A DNA stretch of 64,000 nucleotides from Vogesella sp. XCS3 (GTDB taxonomy: Bacteria > Pseudomonadota > Gammaproteobacteria > Burkholderiales > Chromobacteriaceae): positions 3,423,501-3,487,500 of the forward strand of contig NZ_CP085530.1 of assembly GCF_020616155.1 (NCBI RefSeq), read 5' to 3'. The position numbers and the translations under genes were made by a program. The notes under the pieces were generated by a model. That model saw only the letters and a program-made list of their open reading frames with translations, was not told where the DNA came from and ran no database searches. Below are positions 7,286 to 16,891 of this stretch, piece by piece; within the stretch, counting starts at the first letter, position 1, and every line of letters starts with the position of its first letter.

Positions 7286-8422
7286 TGTGGTTCGTCAGTA
7301 ACCTTGAGAGACTTGATACCGAGATGGCGGCTCTTAAGGTATTGAGTTACGAGGGCTGGATAGACCAGGCAGAGTGGCAGGTCGAACGGGAGAGCGGCAC
7401 GTTACGAGTTAAACTCGATTTTCGTGTGGGCGAAAAAGTATACGAAGCTTGGCTCTCCTATCCGCATGTATTTCCCTGGGCACCTCCACAGATAGTACCT
7501 CGCAGAGAAGGAGAGATTTGGTCGGGGCATCAATGGGGTGTCGGAGGCGAACTGTGCTTGCAGATCCGTTCAGACAATTGGAGCCCCCTCTACACTGGCG
7601 CTGACATGGTCCGTAGTGCACGTTCGCTGCTGTTGACCGAGTGCGCCTCCGACGGGAAGGGGTATCGGCGGACTGCACCTAGCTCTCATGTGTTGAGCGA
7701 AGGGCAGCAAATGCTCTGGCAATTCCAGCGTTTGGTAGTTATGCCTGCCTTCCTGAATAAGCTGATGGAGCAGCCTGCAGGATGTAGATGTCGCCTTGCT
7801 ATCTCCTTCAGCGAGAGTGCAGTGATTTATACTCCGGCCACCCTTATGCTGGCCGATGGAACAGAGTGGGCGGACCCTAGTGTCCCCGCTGCATTTAGGG
7901 GGCGTGCCTTTACTAATGGTTATGCGCTTCCCCTTGCCACTGACGATGCCAATGCGAGCCTTGCAAAACGGCCTGATAAACTCACTGCTACCGAACTATG
8001 GTCGCAGTTCTCCGTTGAGCCGTTGACGGAAGATATGGTGCTGTTTCTCGCTCGTCCTGAGGAAGTCTATTGTCATTACCTGGATGCCAAAAAAGACACC
8101 GTTTCGAAGGTCGGGATACTTAAGCAGGAGTACGCGGCACGGCTATCTCCATCAAATGCGGTCCTTGCTTCAAAACGTATTGGACTGATCGGCGCTGGCT
8201 CCATGGGGAGTAAGATTGCCGCGAGCATTGCGCGTGCTGGGGCTCGGAAATTTCTGGTCATTGATGATGACTTAATGACTGATGGTAACTTGGTAAGGCA
8301 TGATTTAGATTGGAATTCAGTCGGTGCGCATAAAGCCGAAGCAATAAAAAAACGGTTAGAGCTGATCGCTCCAGGTATTGATGTTCAAGTATTGCGCATG
8401 AAGTTAGGTGGGCAAACCTCAA
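7285..8422 (+). pseudogene. E2-E1 (Cap2-like) conjugation enzyme, 3' end lost at an IS element
   Basis: About 379 genuine codons remain, then the frame runs into an IS element and stops at 8475. The N-terminal part is an E2-like domain with GGELCLQIRSDNWSP, Cys91 being the presumed thioester cysteine. The C-terminal part starts an E1/ThiF adenylation domain (IGLIGAGSMGSK, FLVIDDD, NLVRHD, about 298-379), but the catalytic Cys region of E1 is missing. This E2-then-E1 order is that of Cap2 in type II CBASS, which links the CD-NTase C-terminus to targets. Start overlaps the cyclase stop by one base, so translation is coupled. The remaining protein is unlikely to be active. Confidence 0.8.
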
Positions 8423-9458
8423 GGCTTTGTTGCACAAATCAGTGCTTGCGTCCGTCCGGTAGAATGACCGCATGAGCAAGCCCCTTCCTCCCAAGTACCA
8501 AACCATCAACTGGCAGTCATACAACCAGTCCCTCAAGCAACGAGGGCAGCTCCTTCTCTGGCTCGACAAAGGCATGAACTGGTTGGCACCGGCTACCGGC
8601 AGGCGGGGACGGCAGCTAACTTTTTCTGATGCTGCCATCCAGTTCTGTCTCACCATCAAATGCCTCTTTGGCCTGGCGCTACGGCAAGCCACAGGTATGG
8701 TCGAAAGTATGTTGCGCCTGGCTGGCCTTGACTGGGCCGTCCCCGACTTCAGCACGCTTTCCCGCCGCCAGAAAGACCTGCAAGTCCGCATCCCGGTACA
8801 GAAAAAGCAAGGTTGTCTGCATCTCTTGGTGGATAGCACCGGCATCAAGATGATGGGTGAAGGCGAGTGGAAGGTGAAAAAGCATGGCGCTGATTACCGC
8901 CGCCAATGGCGCAAGCTGCATCTGGGCATAGATGCGCAAACGCTGGAAATCCGGGCAATGGAAGTGACCGACAATCGCACTGGAGATGCCACGATGCTGC
9001 CAGAGCTGCTATCGCAAATTCCGGCGGGAGAGGGACTGGTAACCGTCACCACGGATGGGGCGTACGACACACGCCTATGTTACGCAGCGATTGCAGAGCG
9101 TGGGGCGGCAGCCATCATTCCCCCACGTCGAAATGGCCAATTCTGGAAAGGGAATTTACGGGGCAATCAGGCTCGCAATGAGTCGCTACGAGCGGTGAAG
9201 TATCTGGGGCGCGCGCTCTGGAAAAAGTGGAGTGGCTACCATCGCCGCAGCTTGGTCGAAACGAAGATGCACTGTTTCAAATTGCTGGCAGATCGGGTTA
9301 AGTCACGGGACTTTGACCGGCAAGTAGCGGAGCTTCAAATCTGTGCAGCGATTCTGAATCGCTTCACAGCACTGGGCACGCCGCAAACGGTCCGTATGGG
9401 ATAAATCCGTCTGGGGATTGGGGTAGTTCGACCTACGGCTGATTTGTGCAACAAAGCC
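8423..9458 (+). mobile_element. IS5-family element, IS903-like, complete (1036 bp)
   Basis: It is bounded by perfect 18-bp inverted repeats (GGCTTTGTTGCACAAATC at 8423-8440 and its complement at 9441-9458), very like the IS903 ends. One intact transposase gene fills it. IS903-type elements normally duplicate 9 bp of target, but the flanking nonamers differ (AAACCTCAA left, GATAGACAG right). The absence of a duplication suggests an adjacent deletion or recombination between two copies. It truncates the E2-E1 gene on its left and abuts a different gene remnant on its right. Confidence 0.93.
8472..9404 (+). CDS. IS5-family transposase
   Basis: This 310-residue DDE transposase carries the catalytic acids in LLVDSTGIK, TTDGAYD and the Y(2)R(3)E(6)K signature (YHRRSLVETKMHCFK). 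It begins 32 bases inside the left inverted repeat and ends 54 bases before the right end. The frame is undamaged, so the element is probably still active or recently acquired. Flanking sequences are more AT-rich than the IS. Confidence 0.95.
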   Translation: MSKPLPPKYQTINWQSYNQSLKQRGQLLLWLDKGMNWLAPATGRRGRQLTFSDAAIQFCLTIKCLFGLALRQATGMVESMLRLAGLDWAVPDFSTLSRRQKDLQVRIPVQKKQGCLHLLVDSTGIKMMGEGEWKVKKHGADYRRQWRKLHLGIDAQTLEIRAMEVTDNRTGDATMLPELLSQIPAGEGLVTVTTDGAYDTRLCYAAIAERGAAAIIPPRRNGQFWKGNLRGNQARNESLRAVKYLGRALWKKWSGYHRRSLVETKMHCFKLLADRVKSRDFDRQVAELQICAAILNRFTALGTPQTVRMG

Positions 9459-9459
9459 G

Positions 9460-9843
9460 ATAGACAGAGAAACACTTGTAGATGCTATTAGTCTGGTTAG
9501 ATGGTATATCAATGAGTTTCAAGTTGTATTCACAAGTAAAGAAACAGGTGTTGCATATGAGAGGTATGCACAGGAACTAGATGCATGGTTTGATAAAGTT
9601 GCACAAAAATCAGACCGGAGATTTTTCAAGAAAAATGAAATAAGGCGACATGGTCCAAATAAACTGAGGAACAAAAATAAGCTGGAAGGTGCTCTGTTGT
9701 ATTTAACGCATAATGGCAGAATTGAATTTTACGCGGAAGACTCAGTTGTGGATCTTCGTCCGCAGCAGCCGTTTGATCCTGATGAATACTACGAAACTAT
9801 CGTTGCTTATAGAAAGGGTGATTTAGCATTCTATCATTCGTAA
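9460..9843 (+). pseudogene. 3' remnant of a DUF3987-like (YfjI-type) gene
   Basis: An open frame of 127 codons begins right at the IS edge with no start codon and ends in TAA at 9841-9843. The peptide includes AISLVRWYINEFQVVF, HGPNKLRNKNKLEGALLYL and NGRIEFYAEDS, resembling the C-terminal region of DUF3987 proteins, primase/helicase-like proteins of mobile elements. It is not in the family of the E2-E1 gene on the other side of the IS. This supports a deletion that removed the end of that gene, anything between, and the start of this one. Family assignment is from memory of the pattern and is moderate. Confidence 0.55.
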
Positions 9844-9872
9844 AATGGCCATTGAGTGTTTTATATGCTTGA

Positions 9873-9906
9873 CATTATGGAGGTCTCTCACCAGGCCTCC
9901 ATAATG
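9873..9906 (+). terminator. Hairpin after the DUF3987-like remnant
   Basis: A perfect 11-bp inverted repeat (CATTATGGAGG ... CCTCCATAATG, 12-base loop) begins 30 bases after the remnant's stop. No T-run follows. It is probably the transcript end of the former gene. Confidence 0.4.
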
Positions 9907-10578
9907 CTGAGTGAGTGTGACATCATTTGGAGTGAAATTTTTTCAGCAGGATGATCAGCGTGAGTTGGTACTCTCAAGGCTCCTAGCACCAGCCTTATCT
10001 CGTATTTTGGATCCAACCTTCTAATAGAGCTAGGTTGACTGTTGCCGAGATATGGTTGATGGCACAAGCGCTTCCAGGGTTCAGTGAGTGGAAATTGGCC
10101 GCCCCCCCCACCGACTGATGCAATGCAAGCCACTGCTCATCGTCGACCGTTGAGGTGTGGTAACCGCGAACCTAAGCGTCATCTGTGGCAACCGCCAAGA
10201 TCTGGCAGCTTTTCGAAACGTCGAAGGGCTACCATGACACTTCTTGCTGTGATCAAATTATAAGCTGATAAGAGTTGCGATATTGACTAGTGCAGCGAGG
10301 CTCTCATGTATCGCAGCGTCTATATCGCATGTTTTTGACATGGATCTATCTACTTTGGAAGGTGTCTAGGTGCGCATTGCATCTTATTCATGCTCGCTTG
10401 TTTCTGATTTTCCTACGCGTTGTTGACAGGATTTATTGCCAAGTATTCTTAGTGCCCGAGCGGCGTTGGTGGCATTTTGCAAAGTATCACCTGCGTTTTT
10501 GCTACTCAGCAGCAAAAACGCAGCTGTGCCATACCGCAGAAGTTATGTAATGGCCCAGACCTTTCTGCACAGGTCAGG
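9907..10578. other. Island region without recognisable genes
   Basis: Short frames here (for example minus-strand 9888-10133 and plus-strand 10290-10550) have no ribosome sites or recognisable motifs. A single GTTGGCCGC-like core (10095-10102) and a long stem-loop (10491-10523) are the only structures noted. Confidence 0.35.
10491..10523. repeat. Perfect 13-bp inverted repeat
   Basis: CTGCGTTTTTGCT (10491-10503) is repeated inverted as AGCAAAAACGCAG (10511-10523) around a 7-base loop. It could be a terminator stem, an IS end remnant or a structured RNA. No T-run follows on either strand. Confidence 0.5.
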
Positions 10579-10761
10579 CTATTGATACGCTATCGCAGGC
10601 GTCTTCATCCCCAGAGCCTGGTGCGGGCGCCTGTAGTTGTAGAACCCGATCCAGTCTGCAATCACCCGACTGGCGTGCGCCAAGCTTTCAAAGCGGTGCC
10701 GATGCGCGCATTGCTCTTTCAAGGCGTTGATCACCTGTTTCTCTATGAGATTCTGTTTTCC
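10579..10761 (-). pseudogene. IS3-family transposase (OrfB) C-terminal remnant
   Basis: About 60 residues ending in WIGFYNYRRPHQALGMKTPA match the C-terminus of IS3-family OrfB transposases, including the ALKEQCAHRHRF segment upstream. The sequence before about 10761 no longer looks like transposase, and no element ends are visible. It is a degenerate leftover next to the tRNA gene and adds to the mobile character of this side of the island. Confidence 0.75.
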
Positions 10762-10898
10762 AACAGGAACCACTCTGGTACTCGTTTCAAGCGACCAAAG
10801 AGGCTGATCTGCGCATGCTACTACGCCGACTCTGCTATTTTGAACCGGCCTCTGTGCGACAGGTGCCAGATCAGTGGCTCGTAGGTGCTTTGTAGCCA

Positions 10899-11006
10899 AT
10901 GACCAAACCAGGTGGCTCTACTAGCTTTGTCGGCCCAAGTACGGTGCAGGTCGTTCAAGGTGATGAGATCATTACCTTTGTTAAGGATAGCCAACCCCTA
11001 CAATAG
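10899..11006 (+). other. 35-codon fragment of unknown protein
   Basis: A short frame reads MTKPGGSTSFVGPSTVQVV and continues to a TAG at 11004. The smooth beta-rich composition suggests the 3' end of a former larger protein, perhaps a surface or phage structural protein, but an in-frame stop lies just upstream and I recognise no family. Confidence 0.2.
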
Positions 11007-11029
11007 CCCTACAAGTTTTTTGTGCAAAG

Positions 11030-11062
11030 AAAAAGGACCTGCAGCATGTGCTGCAAGTCCTT
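11030..11062 (-). terminator. Intrinsic terminator of tRNA-Ile2
   Basis: On the minus strand AAGGAC-TT-GCAGCA pairs with TGCTGC-AG-GTCCTT and runs into a T-run, eight bases after the tRNA 3' end. Confidence 0.75.
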
Positions 11063-11070
11063 GTTTTCTT

Positions 11071-11149
<79 letters not shown>

Positions 11150-11180
11150 TAAAGGGGGTCAATTATAGCAAATAATTTGC

Positions 11181-13109
11181 TTATTGGTTACCCGGTTCGT
11201 TGTCCAGGAAGCTGCGCAGGCGCTCGGAGCGGGTAGGGTGGCGCAGCTTGCGCAGGGCCTTGGCTTCGATCTGGCGGATACGCTCGCGCGTTACGTCAAA
11301 CTGTTTGCCTACTTCTTCCAGCGTGTGGTCGGTGTTCATGTCGATACCGAAACGCATGCGCAGTACCTTGGCTTCGCGCGGGGTGAGCGAGTCCAGTACT
11401 TCTTTGGTTGCGTCGCGCAGGCTGGCGTACATGGCGGCTTCGGCCGGAGCTACGGTCACCGAATCTTCGATGAAGTCGCCCAGGTGGCTGTCGTCGTCGT
11501 CGCCGATCGGGGTTTCCATCGAGATAGGCTCTTTGGAAATCTTCATGATCTTGCGGATCTTGTCTTCCGGCATCTCCATTTTTTCGGCCAGCTCGGCCGG
11601 GTCCGGCTCGCGGCCGGTTTCCTGCAGGATCTGGCGGCTGATGCGATTCATCTTGTTGATGGTTTCGATCATGTGTACCGGAATACGGATGGTACGTGCT
11701 TGGTCTGCAATGGAGCGGGTGATGGCCTGGCGAATCCACCAGGTGGCGTAGGTGGAGAACTTGTAGCCACGGCGGTATTCGAACTTGTCCACCGCCTTCA
11801 TCAGGCCGATGTTGCCTTCCTGGATCAGGTCGAGGAACTGCAGGCCGCGGTTGGTGTATTTCTTGGCAATGGAGATCACCAGGCGCAGGTTGGCCTCGAT
11901 CATTTCGCGCTTGGCCAGGCGGGCTTTGGTTTCGCCCGACGACATCTGGCGGTTGATCTCTTTCAGATCGTTGATGCTCAGCATGGATTTCTGCTGCATA
12001 TCGGCGATCTTGGTTTGCTTCTCGATAATGGCGTATTTGAAGCGGCCCAGTACGTCGGACCAGTCTTTGCCACTGGCGATTTCTTTTTCAACCCACTCCA
12101 GCTTGCATTCGTTGCCGGGGAAGTTTTTCACGAAGTACTGGCGGTCCATGCGTACGCGTGTGACGCAGATGTCCAGGATTTCGCGTTCCAGCTTGCGGAT
12201 GCCGTTTACGCTGCTGCGCAGGCTTTCGCACAGGCTTTCGATCTGGCGGGTGGAGAAGCGCACGCCCATGAACAGCTCGGTGATGGCAGCTTGGGCTTCG
12301 TTGTACTGTTTGCTGGCGAAGCCGTGTTTTTCCAGGGCTTTGAGCAGGGCGTCGTATTGCTCGCGCACTTGGGCAAAGTGGGCCAGGGCTTCTTGCTTCA
12401 GCTCTTCCAGATTGGCTTCGCTGACGGCAGCTTCGTCGACGGCTTCGTCTTCTTCGTCTTCTTCTTCGTCTTCGTCGGCCAGCTCGGCGTCTACTTCTAC
12501 CGGCTCGGCAAACTCGACGGCGACAGCGGTGTCGGCTTCGGGGTCGATCATGCCATCGATGACTTCATCGATGCGCAGCTCGCCGGCTTCGACACGGCTG
12601 ATCAGCGCCAGTACCTCTGCCACGGAACCCGGGCAGGCGGACAGCGCCTGAATCATGAACTTCAGGCCTTCTTCGATACGCTTGGCGATAACGATTTCGC
12701 CTTCGCGGGTCAGCAGCTCTACCGAGCCCATTTCACGCATGTACATGCGCACGGGGTCGGTGGTGCGGCCGAACTCGGAGTCGACCGAGGACAGGGCGGC
12801 TTCGGCTTCTTCTACTGCGTCTTCGTCTGCCACGGCCGGGGTGGCGTCGGACATCAGCAGGGTTTCAGCATCGGGCGCTTCGTCGTAAACCTGGATGCCC
12901 AGGCCACCAATCATGGTGACGATGTTTTCGATCTGTTCGGCGTCGGAGACGTCTTCGGGCAGGTGGTCGTTGATCTCTGCATACGTGAGATAGCCACGTT
13001 CCTTGCCCAGAGCAATCAGCTGGCGCAAGCGTTTACGCTGCTCTTCCAGGCTCATTGGCTCGGTTGCCGGTTCGTTGTTCTGTTTCTTGGTGTCGGGAGA
13101 TGCCGCCAT
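11181..13109 (-). CDS. rpoD: Primary sigma factor RpoD (sigma-70)
   Basis: This 642-residue housekeeping sigma factor has region 1.1 at the N-terminus, a very acidic non-conserved insert ([15 protein letters not shown], about residues 213-228), region 2 with the -10 recognition segment [18 protein letters not shown], region 3, and region 4 with the -35 helix-turn-helix ([20 protein letters not shown]). Length and layout match group 1 sigma factors. It is the last gene of the rpsU-yqeY-dnaG-rpoD macromolecular synthesis operon, 68 bases after dnaG. Confidence 0.98.
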   Translation of the reverse strand: MAASPDTKKQNNEPATEPMSLEEQRKRLRQLIALGKERGYLTYAEINDHLPEDVSDAEQIENIVTMIGGLGIQVYDEAPDAETLLMSDATPAVADEDAVEEAEAALSSVDSEFGRTTDPVRMYMREMGSVELLTREGEIVIAKRIEEGLKFMIQALSACPGSVAEVLALISRVEAGELRIDEVIDGMIDPEADTAVAVEFAEPVEVDAELADEDEEEDEEDEAVDEAAVSEANLEELKQEALAHFAQVREQYDALLKALEKHGFASKQYNEAQAAITELFMGVRFSTRQIESLCESLRSSVNGIRKLEREILDICVTRVRMDRQYFVKNFPGNECKLEWVEKEIASGKDWSDVLGRFKYAIIEKQTKIADMQQKSMLSINDLKEINRQMSSGETKARLAKREMIEANLRLVISIAKKYTNRGLQFLDLIQEGNIGLMKAVDKFEYRRGYKFSTYATWWIRQAITRSIADQARTIRIPVHMIETINKMNRISRQILQETGREPDPAELAEKMEMPEDKIRKIMKISKEPISMETPIGDDDDSHLGDFIEDSVTVAPAEAAMYASLRDATKEVLDSLTPREAKVLRMRFGIDMNTDHTLEEVGKQFDVTRERIRQIEAKALRKLRHPTRSERLRSFLDNEPGNQ

Positions 13110-13177
13110 TTGGTTTCCTGCTCGAAAAAGCCGAAAAAAACAATTGATTATATCACAACTACGTGTACGGGGCTCGG

Positions 13178-14959
13178 TCAGCTGGCTGGGGTTGGCCGCA
13201 TGCGGCGGGCTAGCAGGGTGCGCAGAAGCTGTAGTTCTTCTTGCGACAGGTGCTCGTAGCCTTTGTTAGACAGTGTCGAAACCAGCTCGTCATCGTAGCG
13301 GTCCATGAGTTTGTCAAAACCCAGTATGAAGTTTTCCCGGTCCAGCTCGTTGGGGTTGATGAATTCTTCACTTCTGAGTTGTGAGTCTTGCAGCACCGAA
13401 TCGATGATGGATTCGTGCTCGGTATGGCGGAAACCTTCCGCCAGCACGGCGCAGCTGGGTAGCTGTTCGCTGGCTTGTACTCTTTCGATGATGGCCACCA
13501 GGGCGGCCATTTCGCCTTCGTATATCTCGTTTTCGCGTATCTGTATGGCCAGCGCCCATTCCGGGTTCATCAGCACGTCGCGTATCTGCTTGCGCATGAT
13601 GGGTGTGCTGGCCGGGCGGGTGGATTCGCGTGGCAGGCGGTATTCGCGCCGGCCTTTGCGCTCGGGCCGGCTGTGGCCCATCAGCATGTCGATCTCGTCG
13701 ACTTCCATCTGCGCCAGCTCGGCCAGGCGCTTCTTGATGATATAGCCCAACATGGGGGCGGCTATCTGGTCTAGCAAGGGTTTGGCTTGCTTGATCAGCT
13801 CGGCGCGGCCCTCGGGGCTGGACAGATCAACGCTGGCGGTCAGCTCGCGCGTGAAGTAGGCCGACAGCGGGATGCTTTGTTCGCGCAGGGCGGCTTCGAA
13901 AGCTTCGCGGCCGTGTTCGCGGATGTAGCTGTCCGGGTCGTGCTCTTGCGGCAGAAACAGAAAGTGCAGTGCCTTGCCGTCTACCAGCTGCGGCAGGCTG
14001 TTTTCCAGCGCGCGCCAGGCGGCTTTCTGGCCAGCTTTGTCGCCGTCGAAGCAGAAGTACACCTGGTCGGCGTGGCGCAGCAGCTTGCGTACGTGTTCGC
14101 CGGTGGTCGCGGTGCCCAGCGTGGCCACGGCGTATTCCACGCCGTATTGTGCCAGGGCGACCACGTCCATATAGCCTTCTACCACCAGTACGGCGTTGGC
14201 GTGGCGAATGGCCTGGCGGGCTTCGTACAGGCCGTACAGCTCGCGGCCCTTTTCGAACAGCGGGGTTTCCGGCGAGTTCAGGTATTTGGGCTCGCCTTTG
14301 CCCAGCACGCGGCCGCCAAAGCCGATGATGGCACCACGCTGGTTGCGGATGGGGAACATCACGCGGTCGCGGAAGCGGTCGTAGCGGCGGCCGGTATCTT
14401 CGGCCTCGATCACCAGGCCGGATTCCAGCAGGGCGGGGTTCAGGTACTCGCTGAAGACGGCTTGCAGGTTTTGCCAGTCGCCGGGGGCGTAGCCCAGGCC
14501 GAAGCGAGCGGCAATTTCGCCGGTGAGGCCGCGGCCTTTCAGGTAGCTGATGGCGTTAACGGCACTTTTGAGCTGCTGCTTGTAGTAAGCAGCGGCCTGG
14601 CTGAGGGCGCTTTCCAGCGACAGCTGTTTTTCGCGCGCGGCACGGCTGGCTTCAGGGTTGGCCGCACGTTCTTGCGGTACTTGCAGGCCTATGCCTTCGG
14701 CCAGGCTTTTGACGGCGTCCACAAAGGGCAGCCCCTGGTATTCCATCACGAAGCCGATGGCGGAGCCATGCGCGCCGCAGCCAAAGCAATGGTAGAACTG
14801 CTTGGTGGGGCTAACAGTGAAAGACGGGGATTTTTCTTTGTGGAACGGGCAGCAGGCCATGTAGTTCTGGCCTGCCTTTTTCAATGGGACGTAGCGATCC
14901 ACCACGTCGACAATGTCGACGCGGGACAGGAGCTGATCGATGAAGTCCTGCGGGATCAT
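13178..14959 (-). CDS. dnaG: DNA primase DnaG
   Basis: This primase makes RNA primers for replication. The N-terminal CHC2 zinc motif is visible ([11 protein letters not shown], then YHCFGC), followed by the RNA-polymerase core with the TOPRIM motif [13 protein letters not shown] and FDGDKAG, and a C-terminal helicase-binding region. At 593 residues it has the family length. It starts nine bases after yqeY stops and precedes rpoD, so priming, translation and the main sigma factor are co-expressed. Confidence 0.98.
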   Translation of the reverse strand: MIPQDFIDQLLSRVDIVDVVDRYVPLKKAGQNYMACCPFHKEKSPSFTVSPTKQFYHCFGCGAHGSAIGFVMEYQGLPFVDAVKSLAEGIGLQVPQERAANPEASRAAREKQLSLESALSQAAAYYKQQLKSAVNAISYLKGRGLTGEIAARFGLGYAPGDWQNLQAVFSEYLNPALLESGLVIEAEDTGRRYDRFRDRVMFPIRNQRGAIIGFGGRVLGKGEPKYLNSPETPLFEKGRELYGLYEARQAIRHANAVLVVEGYMDVVALAQYGVEYAVATLGTATTGEHVRKLLRHADQVYFCFDGDKAGQKAAWRALENSLPQLVDGKALHFLFLPQEHDPDSYIREHGREAFEAALREQSIPLSAYFTRELTASVDLSSPEGRAELIKQAKPLLDQIAAPMLGYIIKKRLAELAQMEVDEIDMLMGHSRPERKGRREYRLPRESTRPASTPIMRKQIRDVLMNPEWALAIQIRENEIYEGEMAALVAIIERVQASEQLPSCAVLAEGFRHTEHESIIDSVLQDSQLRSEEFINPNELDRENFILGFDKLMDRYDDELVSTLSNKGYEHLSQEELQLLRTLLARRMRPTPAS

Positions 14960-14968
14960 CCGGCGGGC

Positions 14969-15415
14969 TTAGCCGGCCAGCTTGGCTTTGATGCGGGCAG
15001 ACACGGCGCCCATGTCGGCACGGCCGGCCATGTGCGGTTTCAGCAGGGCCATGACTTTGCCCATGTCCTGCATGCCGGCAGCGCCGCTGGCGGCGATGGC
15101 GCCGTCGATCATCACGTCGATTTCTTCGGCAGTCAGCTGTTGTGGCAGGTAGGCGGTCAGCACTGCCATTTCGGCTTTTTCTTTATCGGCCAGGTCCTGG
15201 CGCTGGGCGGCTTCGTACTGGGTGATGGAGTCACGGCGCTGTTTCAGCATTTTGTCCACCACGGCAGTGATGCCGGCGTCGTCCAGCTCCACGCGCTCGT
15301 CCACTTCTTTTTGCTTGATGGCCGCCATCAGCAGGCGAATGGCTGCCAGACGGTCGGTTTCGCGAGCTTTCATCGCGGTTTTCATGTCTTCGGAGATGCG
15401 GGCTTTCAGGCTCAT
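14969..15415 (-). CDS. GatB/YqeY domain protein
   Basis: This 148-residue, highly helical protein has the YqeY-like pattern (MSLKARISEDMKTAMKARET, LPQQLTAEEID, GAAGMQDMGKVMALLKPHM) related to the C-terminal tRNA-binding domain of amidotransferase GatB. Its exact function is not established; a link to tRNA or translation is assumed from the family. It sits between rpsU and dnaG, a common arrangement in proteobacteria, and starts after the rpsU-distal hairpin. Confidence 0.92.
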   Translation of the reverse strand: MSLKARISEDMKTAMKARETDRLAAIRLLMAAIKQKEVDERVELDDAGITAVVDKMLKQRRDSITQYEAAQRQDLADKEKAEMAVLTAYLPQQLTAEEIDVMIDGAIAASGAAGMQDMGKVMALLKPHMAGRADMGAVSARIKAKLAG

Positions 15416-15480
15416 GATGGGATCCGTGCGTGGTGGGGTAAGGTTGGCCGCAGCAGGGCTGCAGCCAGCGCATAAATGGC

Positions 15481-15504
15481 AAAACCGCAGGGCGGGCCTG
15501 CGGT
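15481..15504 (-). terminator. Terminator or attenuator between rpsU and yqeY
   Basis: On the minus strand ACCGCAGG-CCCGC-CCTGCGGT is followed by TTTT. It lies 23 bases after the rpsU stop and would lower expression of yqeY-dnaG-rpoD relative to rpsU, as known in the E. coli operon. Confidence 0.7.
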
Positions 15505-15526
15505 CTTGTGCTTGCTACCGTAAAGC

Positions 15527-15739
15527 TTAGAACAGCTTCGGTGGCAGCATTTGGCTGCGGATACGCTTGTAGTGGCGTTTCACGGCAGCAGCTTTTTTAC
15601 GCTTACGTTCAGCGGTTGGCTTCTCGTAGAATTCGCGTGCGCGCAGTTCGGTCAGCAGACCGGTTTTTTCGATAGCGCGCTTGAAGCGACGCATAGCAAC
15701 TTCAAACGGTTCGTTCTCTTTAACGCGGATAGTCGGCAT
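15527..15739 (-). CDS. rpsU: 30S ribosomal protein S21
   Basis: This 70-residue basic protein starts [20 protein letters not shown] and ends with the Lys/Arg-rich [14 protein letters not shown], typical of S21, which helps base-pairing between mRNA and the 16S 3' end. It is the first gene of the operon and is preceded by a clear promoter and by AAGGACC as the ribosome site. Confidence 0.97.
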   Translation of the reverse strand: MPTIRVKENEPFEVAMRRFKRAIEKTGLLTELRAREFYEKPTAERKRKKAAAVKRHYKRIRSQMLPPKLF

Positions 15740-15768
15740 TTAGCTGAGGTCCTTAAATCTTTTGGCTT

Positions 15769-15826
15769 GAGGCATTTCTGCCTCGAGGAAAATGAGTATT
15801 CTAAACAACGTTGTAGCTTTTGTAAA
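15769..15826 (-). promoter_or_regulatory. Promoter and leader hairpin of the rpsU-dnaG-rpoD operon
   Basis: On the minus strand TTTACA (15826-15821) and TAGAAT (15803-15798) are 17 bases apart, a strong sigma-70 promoter. Downstream in the leader, GAGGCA-GAAA-TGCCTC (15784-15769) forms a 6-bp hairpin 30 bases before the rpsU start. Confidence 0.75.
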
Positions 15827-15866
15827 AGCCAGATGCGTGGCAACGGGTATTAGTGTGCACTGCGCA

Positions 15867-16661
15867 TCATCCCGAACGGGAAGAAATCACCCCCTCACGT
15901 GGCGAACTCGGTGTCGCCGAATAAAAGCGTTTAGGCATACGCCCGGCCAGGTACGCTTCGCGACCGGCCTGGACGCCCAGTTTCATGGCCAGTGCCATAC
16001 GCACAGGGTCTTGTGCGGCGGCAATGGCGGTATTCATCAGTACCCCGTGGCAACCCAGCTCCATGCCGATGGTTGCGTCCGAGGCGGTACCCACGCCGGC
16101 GTCAACCAGCACGGGGACATTCGATTGCTCGATAATGAGCTGCAGGTTCCACGGGTTCAGTATGCCCATGCCCGAGCCGATCAGGCTGGCCAGCGGCATG
16201 ATGGCGCAGCAGCCTATCTGTTCCAGCTCTTTGGCGACGATGGGGTCATCCGAGGTGTAAACCATCACGTCGAAGCCTTCCCTCACCAGGGTTTCGGCGG
16301 CTTTGAGTGTGTCGCGTACGTTGGGGTACAAGGTATGCGGGTCGCCCAGTACTTCCAGCTTCACCAGGCGATGGTCGTCCAGCAGCTCACGCGCGAGGCG
16401 CAAGGTCCGCACGGCGTCGTCTGCGGTATAGCAGCCTGCCGTGTTGGGCAGCAGTGTATACCGGTTTTTTGGCAAAAAGTCCAGCAAATTCGGCTCGTTA
16501 GGGTTTTGCCCCAGGTTCACGCGGCGAATGGCCACGGTGACAATCTCGCAGCCGGAGGCGTCCAGCGCGTCGGCGGTTTGCTGGAAGTCGCGGTATTTGC
16601 CGGTGCCAACCAGCAGGCGCGATTGGTAGGATTTTCCGGCGATGATCAATGGGTCTTGCAC
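15867..16661 (-). CDS. thiG: Thiazole synthase ThiG
   Basis: ThiG builds the thiazole phosphate ring of thiamine from deoxyxylulose phosphate, dehydroglycine and ThiS thiocarboxylate. The protein has the expected motifs: [10 protein letters not shown], the Schiff-base Lys region VKLEVLGD, and [18 protein letters not shown] start at 16661 is chosen because AAGGGA precedes it and the protein then begins at the family's usual point; a longer open frame upstream only overlaps thiS. 264 residues, following thiS by 19 bases. Confidence 0.95.
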   Translation of the reverse strand: MQDPLIIAGKSYQSRLLVGTGKYRDFQQTADALDASGCEIVTVAIRRVNLGQNPNEPNLLDFLPKNRYTLLPNTAGCYTADDAVRTLRLARELLDDHRLVKLEVLGDPHTLYPNVRDTLKAAETLVREGFDVMVYTSDDPIVAKELEQIGCCAIMPLASLIGSGMGILNPWNLQLIIEQSNVPVLVDAGVGTASDATIGMELGCHGVLMNTAIAAAQDPVRMALAMKLGVQAGREAYLAGRMPKRFYSATPSSPREGVISSRSG

Positions 16662-16680
16662 GCTTGGTCCCTTGCTAAAG

Positions 16681-16887
16681 TTAACCGCCGCCCACGGCGA
16701 CGACGATTTCCAGCGCATCACCCTCTGCGAGCGGGGTGTTGGCATGCTGGCTACGCGGTACGATTTCGCCATTGCGCTCGATGGCAATGCGTTTGCCGGT
16801 GAGGCCCAGCTCGGCAATCAGGGCGGCCAGGCTGTCTACGTGCCCGGAGAGCGTGCGGTCTTCACCGTTAATGCGGATGCATGGCAT
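16681..16887 (-). CDS. thiS: Sulfur carrier protein ThiS
   Basis: This 68-residue ubiquitin-fold protein ends in VVAVGGG; the terminal Gly is adenylated and thiocarboxylated to deliver sulfur to ThiG. It lies directly upstream of thiG and only four bases after spoT, so it may be cotranscribed with spoT. No ThiF gene is in this window. Confidence 0.93.
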   Translation of the reverse strand: MPCIRINGEDRTLSGHVDSLAALIAELGLTGKRIAIERNGEIVPRSQHANTPLAEGDALEIVVAVGGG

Positions 16888-16891
16888 GGTG

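Noticed and set aside
10095..10102. TTGGCCGC in the island as a member of the repeated word
   Set aside because: Only the 8-base core is present, flanked by a C-run; one core in about 11 kb is compatible with chance.
11184..13259. Very long open frame (691 codons) on the plus strand opposite rpoD
   Set aside because: It is the mirror of a highly GC-biased conserved gene; the Gly/Phe/Leu/Val-rich peptide has no family pattern and no ribosome site. Similar mirrors oppose dnaG, spoT and the RND genes.
13787..15475. 562-codon plus-strand frame opposite dnaG and yqeY
   Set aside because: Low-complexity, His/Gln/Ala-rich antisense frame with no recognisable motif; both real genes on the other strand are certain.
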